Shown: one piece after another, positions 1-7,454 of the stretch | Layout of the letters: each line of letters begins with the position of its first letter | How positions within the stretch are numbered: the stretch's first letter is position 1 | NCBI GenBank assembly: GCA_016700055.1 | Contig: CP064997.1 | Coordinates: forward strand, 2,232,001 to 2,296,000 | DNA: 64,000 bases | Direction: 5' to 3' | Origin: Actinomycetota bacterium | GTDB lineage: Bacteria; Actinomycetota; Acidimicrobiia; Acidimicrobiales; Ilumatobacteraceae | Translations under genes and position numbers: made by a program | The notes under the pieces: model-generated | What the model was told of the DNA's origin: nothing | The model's input: the letters and a program-made list of their open reading frames with translations, nothing else | The model's database searches: none

Positions 1-710
1 TCGGCGGGCTCGCCTCGCTGGGCGGCGAGCACGTGCCGTTCTTCGTCGCCGCGGCGATCGCGTTGGCGAACGCGGTGGCCGCGCTCGTCCGGCTGCCCGA
101 GACCCGCAAGGTGCGCCGCGATGCGCCCGCTCCGCCACGGTCGGGACGCGCCGCGCGGCTGTGGGGCTTTGCCGTCGTCGGCTTCGTCGCCATCGTCGCC
201 TTCAGCGGATTCGAGGCCACCTTCTCGCTGCTCGCCGGTGACCGCTTCGGTCTGGAGGAGGGCGGCATCGCCGCGGTGTTCGTCGGCGTCGGGGTGCTGC
301 TCGTCGTCGTGCAGGCCGGTGTCGTGCGCCCGGTCAACGAGCGGATCGGCACGGCGGGGTCACTCCAGGTCGGCCTGGTGCTGAACGCCGCGGGGCTGGG
401 GCTGCTCGCGGTGGCCGAGACGTGGGCCGTGCTGGTGCCCGCGTTGGCATTGCTCACGATCGGCCAGGGGCTCGTGTCACCGAACCTCTCGACGCTCGTC
501 TCGCTCGGCGTTCCGGACCACCAGCGCGGCGAGGCGCTGGGATTCCAGCAGGGCGCGAACGGCATCGGCCGGGTGCTCGGACCGGTGCTGGCCGGGGTGC
601 TCTACGACCGCGTGTCGATCGGCGCGCCCTACCTCGTCGGCGGCGCGCTTTGCCTGCTGGCGATGTCGGTGCTGGTCGCGCCCACCCGCTGGCGCCAAGC
701 CGCGACGTGA
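1..710 (+). CDS. MFS transporter, C-terminal part (5' end outside window)
   Basis: The reading frame is already open at base 3, so the gene begins upstream of the window. About 235 residues remain. They hold a loop ending in R-L-P-E-T-R, typical of the sixth helix and central loop of drug/H+ antiporter type major facilitator proteins, then about six hydrophobic helices. The segment R-G-E-A-L-G-F-Q-Q-G near residue 180 resembles the conserved start of helix 11 in the TetA-like DHA1 group. It probably exports a small molecule from the inner membrane; the substrate cannot be told. The nearest downstream gene starts 68 bases after the stop and has its own promoter, so this gene probably ends a transcription unit. 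Confidence 0.85.
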   Translation, partial: GGLASLGGEHVPFFVAAAIALANAVAALVRLPETRKVRRDAPAPPRSGRAARLWGFAVVGFVAIVAFSGFEATFSLLAGDRFGLEEGGIAAVFVGVGVLLVVVQAGVVRPVNERIGTAGSLQVGLVLNAAGLGLLAVAETWAVLVPALALLTIGQGLVSPNLSTLVSLGVPDHQRGEALGFQQGANGIGRVLGPVLAGVLYDRVSIGAPYLVGGALCLLAMSVLVAPTRWRQAAT

Positions 711-741
711 GTGGCCTCGAAGCCGGCAGTCACTCACCCGG

Positions 742-780
742 TTGCTTCGTCATCGTCCTTGCCGTACATTTGCCGTACAT
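742..780 (+). promoter_or_regulatory. Promoter and direct-repeat operator of the toxin-antitoxin pair
   Basis: TTGCTT at 742-747 and TACATT at 765-770 are separated by 17 nt, a plausible -35/-10 pair. The ATG at 779 lies 8 nt past the -10, so the transcript would be leaderless. The ten bases TGCCGTACAT occur twice, at 760-769 and 771-780, exactly 11 bp apart (one helical turn), covering the -10 and the start codon. A repressor bound here would block RNA polymerase directly, as expected for autoregulation by an antitoxin with a ribbon-helix-helix fold. The repeat is seen; the operator role is inferred. Confidence 0.5.
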
Positions 781-1054
781 GGCCACCATCGCTCGTACCA
801 GCCGGCTCGAGGTCCGTACCACCCCGGCCGACCGGGAACTGATCGACCGTGCCGTCGCGGCGAGCGGTACCGACCTCACCACGTTCGTCGTGACCAATCT
901 CACCGATGCCGCCGCCCGGGTGCTCGCCGACCGCACCGAGTTCGCGCTGGACCCCAAGGCGTGGCGCGCCTGGGAGGCGGTCAACGCCCGGCCGGCGCGT
1001 GACCTGCCCGGTGTCCAGGCGTTGCTCGATCGGGCCTCTCCGTTCGACGAGTGA
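779..1054 (+). CDS. DUF1778 antitoxin (TacA-like, ribbon-helix-helix)
   Basis: This 91-residue protein has the layout of DUF1778 antitoxins. An N-terminal strand (S-R-L-E-V-R-T-T) and two helices around D-R-E-L-I-D-R-A form a ribbon-helix-helix DNA-binding unit, and a C-terminal tail would cover the toxin's acetyl-CoA site. It overlaps the downstream GNAT gene by four bases (GTGA at 1051-1054), the usual antitoxin-first, translationally coupled order. The ATG at 779 is chosen because a -10 hexamer ends 8 nt before it and the homology begins there; the longer open frame upstream runs into the MFS gene. It probably represses its own promoter through the direct repeats over the start codon. Confidence 0.85.
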   Translation: MATIARTSRLEVRTTPADRELIDRAVAASGTDLTTFVVTNLTDAAARVLADRTEFALDPKAWRAWEAVNARPARDLPGVQALLDRASPFDE

Positions 1055-1566
1055 CGGCGCGTTACGCACCGCCGCGTCTGCTCGATTCCGGCGATCACCT
1101 CGACAGCTTCGAGTGTCGTTCGGCCGAACAGACCAACTGGCTGCGCCGCCACGCCCGCCAGGCGCACGCAGCCAACAGTGTCAAGGTGCTCGTCGTAACC
1201 GAGGTCGACAGCCCGACCGTGGTCGCGTACTACGCGTGGTGCATGGCATCGGTCCGGCCGGCCGATCTCCCCGAGCGTCACCGCAAGGGAGCCGGCGCGT
1301 ACCCGCAACCGGTCGCGCTGCTCGCCCGTCTCGGCGTCGACACCGCCCACGAGGGTCGTCGCCTCGGCAGCGCGCTGCTTGCCGATGTGATCCGCCGGGC
1401 CGCCGCGCTCGGTACCGAGATCGGCTGCCGGGCGTTGCTCGTTCACTGCGAAACAGACCAAGCCCGTGCGTTCTACCTCCGCCATGCACCCGAATTCGAG
1501 TCGTCCCCGACCGACCAACTGCACCTGACGCTGCTGATGAAGGATCTGCTACGCCTCCGCCCCTGA
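1051..1566 (+). CDS. GNAT acetyltransferase toxin (TacT-like)
   Basis: A 171-residue GNAT protein. The acetyl-CoA pyrophosphate loop appears as R-L-G-V-D-T-A-H-E-G-R-R-L-G-S-A-L near residues 91-107, followed by a helix and by a late F-Y-L-R-H segment, where known TacT-type toxins have a catalytic tyrosine. Members of this family paired with DUF1778 proteins block translation by acetylating aminoacyl-tRNA. The GTG start sits inside the antitoxin's stop (GTGA), so the two are translationally coupled. The family and pairing are strong; whether the toxin is active, and on which tRNA, is not visible. A convergent Fpg/Nei gene ends 7 nt downstream. Confidence 0.85.
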   Translation: MTARYAPPRLLDSGDHLDSFECRSAEQTNWLRRHARQAHAANSVKVLVVTEVDSPTVVAYYAWCMASVRPADLPERHRKGAGAYPQPVALLARLGVDTAHEGRRLGSALLADVIRRAAALGTEIGCRALLVHCETDQARAFYLRHAPEFESSPTDQLHLTLLMKDLLRLRP

Positions 1567-1573
1567 GACATCG

Positions 1574-2413
1574 TCACTTCAAGAACCGGCTCGTCGTGTT
1601 GTCGGCCAGCACCTTGCCGCCGGTCTGGCAGGTCGGGCAGTAGCACACCGTGTAGCCGGAGTACTCCACCGCCCGGACGGTGTCGGCACACACGGGGCAC
1701 GGCTCGCCGGTGCGTCCGTGAACGCCTCCGGGTCGGTCGGCCGACGAGCTCATGTCCGCTCGGGTGCGTTCGTAGGCGAGCCCCTCGGCGACGGCTTCGC
1801 GGATCGCGGCGAGCACGATCTCGGCGCCTTCGACACCGAGGCGCTTGGTGTTGGCGAACGGCGACACCCGGGCCCGATGGCAGACCTCGTTGGCCAGCCG
1901 TCGACCGAGCCCGGCGATCGCCCGCTGGTCACGCAGGAACCCGTGGAGGCGCATCGGGTGGGCGGCGAACCGTGCCGCGAGCGCAGCCGGATCGAGGTCG
2001 GCCGGCTCAGGCCCGAGCTTGTCGAGCGGAGGCGTGGTCAGCTCGCGCGCGGGGTCGAGGCACCACACACCGGCGCGTCGCTCTGTGCCTGCTTCGGTGA
2101 GCAGCAGCGCCGGCCCTTCGTCGAAGACGAACCGGGCCTGCCCGCCGCGCGGCTTGGCCGACTGCTTCTGGTCCACCAGCAGCCGGCCGCCCTGCATCAG
2201 ATGCACCGCGAACGTCACCGACGGAAAGTGCAAGAGCAGGTACTTGCCACGCCGCCCGACGTCGGTGAGCGCCTCGCCGTAGGCCGCTTCGGGCGCGGGC
2301 TGCACCGTGCGCAGCGCGGTGAAGGTGAGCGGGCGGAACTGCACCAGTACCCGCCCGGCGAATGCGTCGGTCAGGCGCTCGGCGTGGGCCTGCACCTCGG
2401 GCAGCTCCGGCAT
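1574..2413 (-). CDS. Fpg/Nei family DNA glycosylase
   Basis: This 279-residue base-excision repair enzyme would remove oxidised bases and nick the strand by beta/delta elimination. The N-terminus M-P-E-L-P-E-V supplies the catalytic Pro2 and Glu3, and Lys57 lies in R-R-G-K-Y-L-L. The C-terminus carries a zinc finger C-P-V-C, 16 residues, C-P-T-C, as in formamidopyrimidine-DNA glycosylase. The sequence departs from classic MutM in many places (Q-A-H-A-E-R-L after the start), so I do not assign a symbol. It follows the SCP2-like gene by 19 nt on the same strand and is probably co-transcribed. A second glycosylase of the superfamily lies at 46.5 kb. Confidence 0.88.
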   Translation of the reverse strand: MPELPEVQAHAERLTDAFAGRVLVQFRPLTFTALRTVQPAPEAAYGEALTDVGRRGKYLLLHFPSVTFAVHLMQGGRLLVDQKQSAKPRGGQARFVFDEGPALLLTEAGTERRAGVWCLDPARELTTPPLDKLGPEPADLDPAALAARFAAHPMRLHGFLRDQRAIAGLGRRLANEVCHRARVSPFANTKRLGVEGAEIVLAAIREAVAEGLAYERTRADMSSSADRPGGVHGRTGEPCPVCADTVRAVEYSGYTVCYCPTCQTGGKVLADNTTSRFLK

Positions 2414-2432
2414 CGGTCGACCCGCCCTGCGC

Positions 2433-2825
2433 TCAGCGGTACTCGGTGCGCTCGCGAACGGTGGTGAACACGGCGTCGAGCGCCCCGAACACCGGTTGGT
2501 TGGCGGTCAGCGCATCCTGGCTGCCGTACAGCCTGATCCGCCCGGTGATGAACGCCTGCTGAGCGTTCAACGCCCCGGTCGCGACTTCGACGGCGGTCTC
2601 CCAGTCCTGCTCGAAGCGCACGTCTTCGGGCTCGGCGGAGCCGGCACCGAACGCCGCGACGCCGTCGGCGACCTGAAGGTGGTAGGTGACGTCGCCTTCT
2701 GGCCCACCGGTGACGACCTGTGTCACGCCGATGGTGTGAGTGGCCGCCAGCCGATGCAAGGCGTCGCTCGCCGCCACCTCTGTCGAGAGGGCGTCGATCC
2801 AGTCGAGGCTCAGGTAGCGCACCAC
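2433..2825 (-). CDS. SCP2 sterol-carrier-like domain protein
   Basis: A small cytosolic protein of about 130 residues that starts V-R-Y-L-S-L-D-W-I-D-A-L. It has the alternating beta pattern and closing A-x-x-A-F-x-T-G-R-I-R-L-Y-G motif of SCP2-type lipid-binding domains, which hold hydrophobic ligands such as acyl-CoA. An open frame continues to 2879, but the GTG pair at 2825/2822 fits the homology, and a weak -10 (CAGACT on the minus strand, bases 2832-2837) lies 6 nt before it, so I use 2825. It is the first gene of a likely operon with the downstream glycosylase; no functional link between them is obvious. Confidence 0.72.
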   Translation of the reverse strand: MVRYLSLDWIDALSTEVAASDALHRLAATHTIGVTQVVTGGPEGDVTYHLQVADGVAAFGAGSAEPEDVRFEQDWETAVEVATGALNAQQAFITGRIRLYGSQDALTANQPVFGALDAVFTTVRERTEYR

Positions 2826-2914
2826 GGCTCCAGTCTGGCGCACGCCGGGCGCGAGCCGTTGCGCCGGGCACCCGGGCACCAGTGGCGCCGGGAACCCGGC
2901 CTACAGTCGACCCG

Positions 2915-3268
2915 ATGAGCGCGCTTCAAGAGATCGGCCGAGGGGTGAAGGTGTTCGACGCCGCCCCCGTGCAGGGCAGGTTCATGGCGATCGAGACGCC
3001 CGAGGATGTGCTCGCGCTGATGGACACCGGGGCAGAAGGCGTGGTCGGACTCGTCCGTGATGCCGGGGCGACGTTCCTCGCGCCGATCTACCACGAGCTG
3101 ACGGCGGTCATCTGCAGCAGCGGCACGCCGCGCAGCCACATCGGCATCGTCAGCCGCGAGTTCCAGGTGCCCTGCGTGATGGCCTGCCAGTTCGCGTCTG
3201 ATGAGCCTGAGGCCGGCGCGCTGGTCGAGGTGGACTGCACCGGCGAGGAAGGCATCGTCCGTGGGTGA
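2915..3268 (+). CDS. Stand-alone PEP-utilizing-enzyme swivelling (phosphohistidine) domain protein
   Basis: A 117-residue protein that is essentially one domain, the mobile phosphohistidine domain of PEP synthase, pyruvate phosphate dikinase and rifampicin phosphotransferase. The motif S-H-I-G-I-V-S-R-E-F-Q-V-P at residues 74-86 matches the conserved T/S-H-x-A-I-x-A-R-E-x-x-x-P box, with His75 as the expected phosphorylated residue. The ATP-grasp and PEP-binding domains that normally flank it are absent here and in the neighbours. The start is supported by TACAGT at 2902-2907, 7 nt before the ATG (leaderless). The next gene starts 8 bases before its stop, suggesting coupled synthesis and a shared job. 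Known: domain chemistry. Unknown: partner kinase and acceptor. Confidence 0.8.
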   Translation: MSALQEIGRGVKVFDAAPVQGRFMAIETPEDVLALMDTGAEGVVGLVRDAGATFLAPIYHELTAVICSSGTPRSHIGIVSREFQVPCVMACQFASDEPEAGALVEVDCTGEEGIVRG

Positions 3269-4400
3269 GCGGACCGGCGGCGACGACGCGGCGCGCAAGC
3301 GGCGGGTGAACGAGCTGATCGAGTACATGGCGCCGGTCTCGCACCACCTCACCGAGGAGCGGACGGCGCTGGAGAGCAGGCTGATCCCGGTCTCGGCGTA
3401 CGTGGTGACGGCGTGCATCGAGTCGTTCCTGCGGTACCCGGAGATGATGCGCGCCATCGACGCGGTGCTGCCGGCCGAGGAGATCGGTCGCCGCGCCCGC
3501 CGCCCCGGTTGCCGGGTCAACACCGTGTACCTGTGGAGCATCGCCAACTTCTGGCTGATCGGGCGCAAGGTGTACGAGCAGCTCGATCCCGCTTCGGCCA
3601 ACGATCTCGACCAGGCCTTCACCGTGATGGACTTCTGGGACCGCGCCGCGCAGGGCTTCCACGGCGAGGGGCATCGGCTGGCCGCGGACACCGCGCAGGT
3701 GACGCCGTATTCGGCCGAGCACATCGGCGCCCTGATGGCCGGGGTCCGCGACGTGCGTGACCAGGCCGAGCGCGACCGCATCAAGCGCTTCAACGCCACG
3801 CTGGTGAGCTACCTGTTCCTGCTCTACTTCGACACGCGCGTCGGCGCCGGCGACACCGGGCCTTACGTGCTCGACGACGGGCGGGTGCTGTTGGTGCGCG
3901 ACTACTACCACCTCGCCGAGAGCGACTTCGCGTGGAGCACCGTGGCGAGTCGTGTGCCGTACTCCGACCTGACCGCGGCGCTGGTCCTCGACGGCGTGTC
4001 GATCGACAGGGTGACGGACTTCGGCACGAGCTACACCACGCCGGAGGACTACCTCGACCGCCTCGTCGGGTTCGCGCTCTACCGACCGGACTCGTCGACC
4101 GGCGAGCTGACCCCGGTGGGGCTCGACGAGCTCGACACGATCGTCGCCGAGGTGCGGGCTGCCCAGGGTGCCCACTACCGGGCGATCGCGGCGATGACCC
4201 GCGACGAGAAGATCGCGTGTGGCGCCTACGTGTACTTCTCGTTCTTGCGCCCCTTCGCCGAGGAGGCCGGCATCGCCGACGGGTTCGACTGGACGGTGCC
4301 GCGCGACATCCCCCCGATGGTGTACGAGCTGGTGTCGCAGATGGAGGGCGACAACGCGGGGCTGCCCGACGACGGGCCGTACTACTCCACGTTGCCGTGA
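3261..4400 (+). CDS. Conserved protein of unknown function, downstream partner of the phosphohistidine protein
   Basis: I do not recognise a family. The 379-residue protein begins V-G-E-R-T-G-G from a GTG that overlaps the previous gene by 8 bases. It looks soluble and largely helical in its first 200 residues, rich in Trp/Tyr/Phe (for example V-Y-L-W-S-I-A-N-F-W, about residues 88-97), with no signal peptide or clear membrane segment. The middle part (Y-V-L-D-D-G-R-V-L-L-V-R-D-Y-Y-H) looks like a beta hairpin. No Walker, ATP-grasp or PEP-binding signature is visible, so it is not simply the missing half of a split PEP synthase. Its tight packing between the phosphohistidine protein and the next unknown gene suggests one pathway. 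Confidence 0.7.
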   Translation: MGERTGGDDAARKRRVNELIEYMAPVSHHLTEERTALESRLIPVSAYVVTACIESFLRYPEMMRAIDAVLPAEEIGRRARRPGCRVNTVYLWSIANFWLIGRKVYEQLDPASANDLDQAFTVMDFWDRAAQGFHGEGHRLAADTAQVTPYSAEHIGALMAGVRDVRDQAERDRIKRFNATLVSYLFLLYFDTRVGAGDTGPYVLDDGRVLLVRDYYHLAESDFAWSTVASRVPYSDLTAALVLDGVSIDRVTDFGTSYTTPEDYLDRLVGFALYRPDSSTGELTPVGLDELDTIVAEVRAAQGAHYRAIAAMTRDEKIACGAYVYFSFLRPFAEEAGIADGFDWTVPRDIPPMVYELVSQMEGDNAGLPDDGPYYSTLP

Positions 4401-4407
4401 CCGGCCG

Positions 4408-5082
4408 GTGACGAGCCGCTGGGCGAGCGCCGACGAGCGCCGCCACCCCGACGCGCCGGTGGAGGAGTGGACGTTCGCCTTCTGGACCCCCGACGGGACG
4501 CTCGGCGGTCTGTCCGGCCACCGGCTGCTCGGGCGCCGCGCGTGGTACTTCGCCGCGCTGGCCCGAGCGGGCGAGCCGCTGCTGCACGTCACCGAGTGGG
4601 ACGTGACCGTGCGCGCCGACCCGATGATCGTGAAGGCCGAGGCGCTGTGGGCCGAGCACACCTGCGACGCCGCTTTCGAGCAGTGGTGCGTCGGCAACGA
4701 GGCCTACGCGGCGGCTCTCGACAGCGCCGACGACGCCCTCGATCGGGCGTATGGGGTGCCGACGGCGATGGCCTTCGACCTGGAGTGGTACGCGAGCGCC
4801 GAACCGGAGGCGATCGAACACGGCTACCGCCAAGACGGCGTCGTCCACGGCACGATCGAGCTCGCCGGTCAGCCCCACGTCGAGCTGGCCGAGGTGCCCG
4901 CAGAGCGCTCGCACCGCTGGGGCGATGCTCTCGGACCGCTGCCGGTAGAGCCTGCCGTCGCCCACCTCGGTCTGCGCGCCGCGTTCGCCTTTCCCGACGG
5001 CACCCTCGCCGACTGGGTGCTCACCCCATCGGGCTGGCACGCCCGCGGCGCGCCGCTGGGCTCTAAGTTGCTGCTTCGGTGA
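4408..5082 (+). CDS. Conserved protein of unknown function, possibly lipocalin-like (AttH/CrtC-type) fold
   Basis: A 224-residue soluble protein starting V-T-S-R-W-A-S-A-D-E-R-R at a GTG 7 nt after the previous stop. Repeated aromatic beta segments (E-E-W-T-F-A-F-W-T-P-D-G, A-W-Y-F-A-A-L, F-D-L-E-W-Y-A-S, Y-R-Q-D-G-V-V-H-G-T-I-E-L) and a closing W-G-D-A-L resemble lipocalin-like beta barrels of the AttH/CrtC group, some of which act on or carry hydrophobic ligands. This is a pattern impression only. It ends inside a GTGA overlap with the potassium channel gene, making a four-gene run from 2915 to 6068. No catalytic residues can be named. Confidence 0.62.
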   Translation: MTSRWASADERRHPDAPVEEWTFAFWTPDGTLGGLSGHRLLGRRAWYFAALARAGEPLLHVTEWDVTVRADPMIVKAEALWAEHTCDAAFEQWCVGNEAYAAALDSADDALDRAYGVPTAMAFDLEWYASAEPEAIEHGYRQDGVVHGTIELAGQPHVELAEVPAERSHRWGDALGPLPVEPAVAHLGLRAAFAFPDGTLADWVLTPSGWHARGAPLGSKLLLR

Positions 5083-6068
5083 CCAACACGCTGCGACGTC
5101 TCCGACTCTCCATCGGCGCGCTCGTCCTCGTGTTCGTGGTCGGCACGCTCGGGTACATGGCGTTTGGGTTCTCGGTGCTCGACGCGGTCTACCAGACGGT
5201 GACGACGATCACGACGGTCGGCTTCCGCGAGGTTCAAGAGTTCTCCGCCGGGGAAAAGCTCTTCACCGTCGGGCTGATCATCGTCGGCGTCGCGATGGTG
5301 CTCTACACGTTCACACTGGTCGTCGAGGTGGTGGTCGGCGGCCAGCTGCAGGAGATCGTCGGGAGGAGACGGATGGACAAGCACATCGCCCGCATGCAGG
5401 GCCATGTCATCGTCTGTGGATGGGGTCGGGTGGGCCGCATCGTCGCGCACGACCTCCATCTCGCCGGGCTGGAGCTGGTCGTCGTCGACCACGACGTTGT
5501 CCGCCTTGCCGACGCTGCCCTGCCGAGCGTCGTCGGCGACGCCACGCGCGACGAGACCCTGCGTGCCGCTGGCATCGAGCACGCGAGAGCCCTCGTCGCC
5601 GCGCTCGCCGGTGACGCCGAGAACCTGTTCGTCACCCTCTCCTCCCGTGAGATGCGACCGGACCTGTTCATCGTCGCGAGGGCCCGGTCAGAAGACAGCG
5701 TCGGCAAGCTGGCGCGCGCAGGCGCCGACCGGGTCGTCAACCCGCAAGAGCTCGGCGGTGCCCGGATGGCGTCCTTCGTCGCCAGGCCACACGTGGCCGA
5801 GTTCGTCGACGTGGTGATGCACGAGCGCAGCCTCGAGTTCCGCTTGCAGGAGGTGGAGGTGCCCGAGGGATCGCCGATCGCGGGGCGCAGCCTGCGTGAG
5901 GCGAACCTGCGTGAGCTGACCGGGGCCTTGGTGCTGGCGGTGCGCCAGCCGAGCGGGGCGTTCAACACCAACCCGGACCCGGATACCGCGATCGAGCCTG
6001 GTCAGGTGGTGATCGCGGTCGGTGACGACGCCACCCTGCGGCGCCTCGTCGCGCACGTGCAGTCCTGA
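5079..6068 (+). CDS. Two-helix potassium channel with RCK (TrkA-N/TrkA-C) regulatory domains
   Basis: A 329-residue inner-membrane channel subunit. Helix 1 covers about residues 9-31, the pore filter T-T-V-G-F lies at 45-49 and helix 2 at about 62-88. The cytoplasmic RCK domain follows with the nucleotide-binding loop G-W-G-R-V-G (114-119) and an acidic strand end (V-V-V-D-H-D), then a TrkA-C domain (residues about 255-329). The filter is T-V-G-F rather than T-V-G-Y, which is common in MthK-like prokaryotic channels. The protein would tetramerise and let K+ through under control of a nucleotide or ion bound to RCK. Translation starts in the upstream gene's stop (GTGA, 5079-5082). Confidence 0.9.
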   Translation: MTNTLRRLRLSIGALVLVFVVGTLGYMAFGFSVLDAVYQTVTTITTVGFREVQEFSAGEKLFTVGLIIVGVAMVLYTFTLVVEVVVGGQLQEIVGRRRMDKHIARMQGHVIVCGWGRVGRIVAHDLHLAGLELVVVDHDVVRLADAALPSVVGDATRDETLRAAGIEHARALVAALAGDAENLFVTLSSREMRPDLFIVARARSEDSVGKLARAGADRVVNPQELGGARMASFVARPHVAEFVDVVMHERSLEFRLQEVEVPEGSPIAGRSLREANLRELTGALVLAVRQPSGAFNTNPDPDTAIEPGQVVIAVGDDATLRRLVAHVQS

Positions 6069-6110
6069 CGCCCGTCGTTGGCCTGACGGCTCGGCGTCGA
6101 GTGCTACGGG

Positions 6111-6132
6111 TAGGTTGCAGTCGACGGAAAGG
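6111..6132 (+). promoter_or_regulatory. Likely -10 and ribosome binding site of the sugar dehydrogenase gene
   Basis: TAGGTT at 6111-6116 is a possible -10. GGAAAGG at 6126-6132 ends 5 nt before the ATG at 6138 and is one of the clearer Shine-Dalgarno sequences here. This gene therefore has a short leader, unlike many neighbours that look leaderless. Confidence 0.4.
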
Positions 6133-6137
6133 CGGCG

Positions 6138-7454
6138 ATGAGAGCCAAGACGAACCTGGCGGTGCTGGTCGGCTCGCTCGTCGCCTTCGGCCTGCTAGCC
6201 GTCCTCCAGACGGCCTCGGACGACGACTCCGCGACCCCGGCTCCCGCCGAGTCGAACCCGACCGACGAAACGACCGACGACTCGACACCCGACGACACGA
6301 CCGGCGACTCGACACCAGACGACACGACACCCGACGACACGGCCGGCGAAACGACACCAGACGACACGACCGGCGTCAGCCCCCGCTCCGATCGGGTCGA
6401 TCCGATCGCCAAACCGACCAAGGCGCAGCTGCAGTCGGCGGGGGTGCGCTTCGAGTTGGCCATCGACATCGCCAACCTCACCGGCATGGTGTGGAACCAC
6501 CGGGAGGGCGCCTTCTACGCGGTCACCCAGGACGGCTTCGTCCACCGCATCGACGAGGAGGTGACCACCGCGGAGGTGGTGATGGACATGTCGTCGGAGG
6601 TGACCGAGCTCCTCCCCGGTTCCGAGCGCGGCCTGCTCGGCATCGACTTCGATCCGCGCAACGGGCGGATGTTCCTCCACTACACCGACCGCGGCGACGA
6701 TACGAACGTCGCCTCGTACGAGATGGTCGACGGGAAGCCGGACCCGGCCAGCCGCCGCCTGGTGCTGTTCGTCGAGCAGCCCGGTGTCGGCCACAAAGGT
6801 GGCGAGCTGTGGTTCGACGCGAACGGCTTGCTGTACGTCGCGCTCGGCGACGGCGGAGGCAGTCGCGGCCGCGACGCGCAGGACTACACCAAGCTGCTCG
6901 GCGCCATCTTGCGGATCGCTCCCCGCCTTGATGCCGAGGGCTACGACGTGCCCCCGGACAATCCCTACGTCGCCGATCCGGCGAAGAGACCCGAGATCTG
7001 GGCCAAGGGGTTGCGCAACCCGTGGCGGTTCTCGATCGACCCGGGCTCAGGCGACATGTACATCGGTGACGTCGGCGAGGACTCGCTCGAGGAGCTGAAC
7101 GTGATCCCTGCCGGGACGAGCGGGCAGAACTTCGGCTGGTACTTCTACGAGGCGTCGAAGCTGCGCTACGACGGCGCTCCCGCAGGCGTGGTGCCGCCGA
7201 TCTTCGAGTATCCGCACACCGTCGGCCCGGCGATCATCGGCGGCCTCGTGTACTACGGCCAGGCGATCCCTGCATTGCGCGGTGCCTACGTGTTCGCCGA
7301 CATGACCGGGCTGATCTGGGTGCTCGGCGGCGAGGGTGAGGTGCAGCTACCGCTGCGCCAGGGCGGCGTGATCACCGGCTGGGCGGAGGGCCCGGACCGC
7401 GAGCTGTACGTGCTCACCCTGCGCCAGGGCCTGCTGCGGATGTTGCCTGCCTGA
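6138..7454 (+). CDS. Secreted PQQ-type glucose/sorbosone dehydrogenase-like beta-propeller protein
   Basis: A 438-residue exported protein. Residues 1-25 form a signal peptide or membrane anchor (N-L-A-V-L-V-G-S-L-V-A-F-G-L-L-A). Residues 30-80 are a low-complexity linker built from repeats of T-P-D-D-T-T, and the rest is a six-bladed propeller of the glucose/sorbosone dehydrogenase family (S-E-R-G-L-L-G-I-D-F-D-P, then G-H-K-G-G-E-L-W-F, G-D-G-G-G-S and G-L-R-N-P-W-R-F-S-I-D). The histidine in G-H-K-G-G is where soluble dehydrogenases have their catalytic base. It probably oxidises sugars outside the membrane with PQQ, although some relatives lack activity. Its 3' end overlaps the convergent lipoprotein gene by 41 bases. 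Confidence 0.85.
   Translation: MRAKTNLAVLVGSLVAFGLLAVLQTASDDDSATPAPAESNPTDETTDDSTPDDTTGDSTPDDTTPDDTAGETTPDDTTGVSPRSDRVDPIAKPTKAQLQSAGVRFELAIDIANLTGMVWNHREGAFYAVTQDGFVHRIDEEVTTAEVVMDMSSEVTELLPGSERGLLGIDFDPRNGRMFLHYTDRGDDTNVASYEMVDGKPDPASRRLVLFVEQPGVGHKGGELWFDANGLLYVALGDGGGSRGRDAQDYTKLLGAILRIAPRLDAEGYDVPPDNPYVADPAKRPEIWAKGLRNPWRFSIDPGSGDMYIGDVGEDSLEELNVIPAGTSGQNFGWYFYEASKLRYDGAPAGVVPPIFEYPHTVGPAIIGGLVYYGQAIPALRGAYVFADMTGLIWVLGGEGEVQLPLRQGGVITGWAEGPDRELYVLTLRQGLLRMLPA

Noticed and set aside
2915..4400. Split PEP synthase or rifampicin phosphotransferase
   Set aside because: The second protein has no ATP-grasp or PEP-binding signature, so only the swivelling domain is supported.
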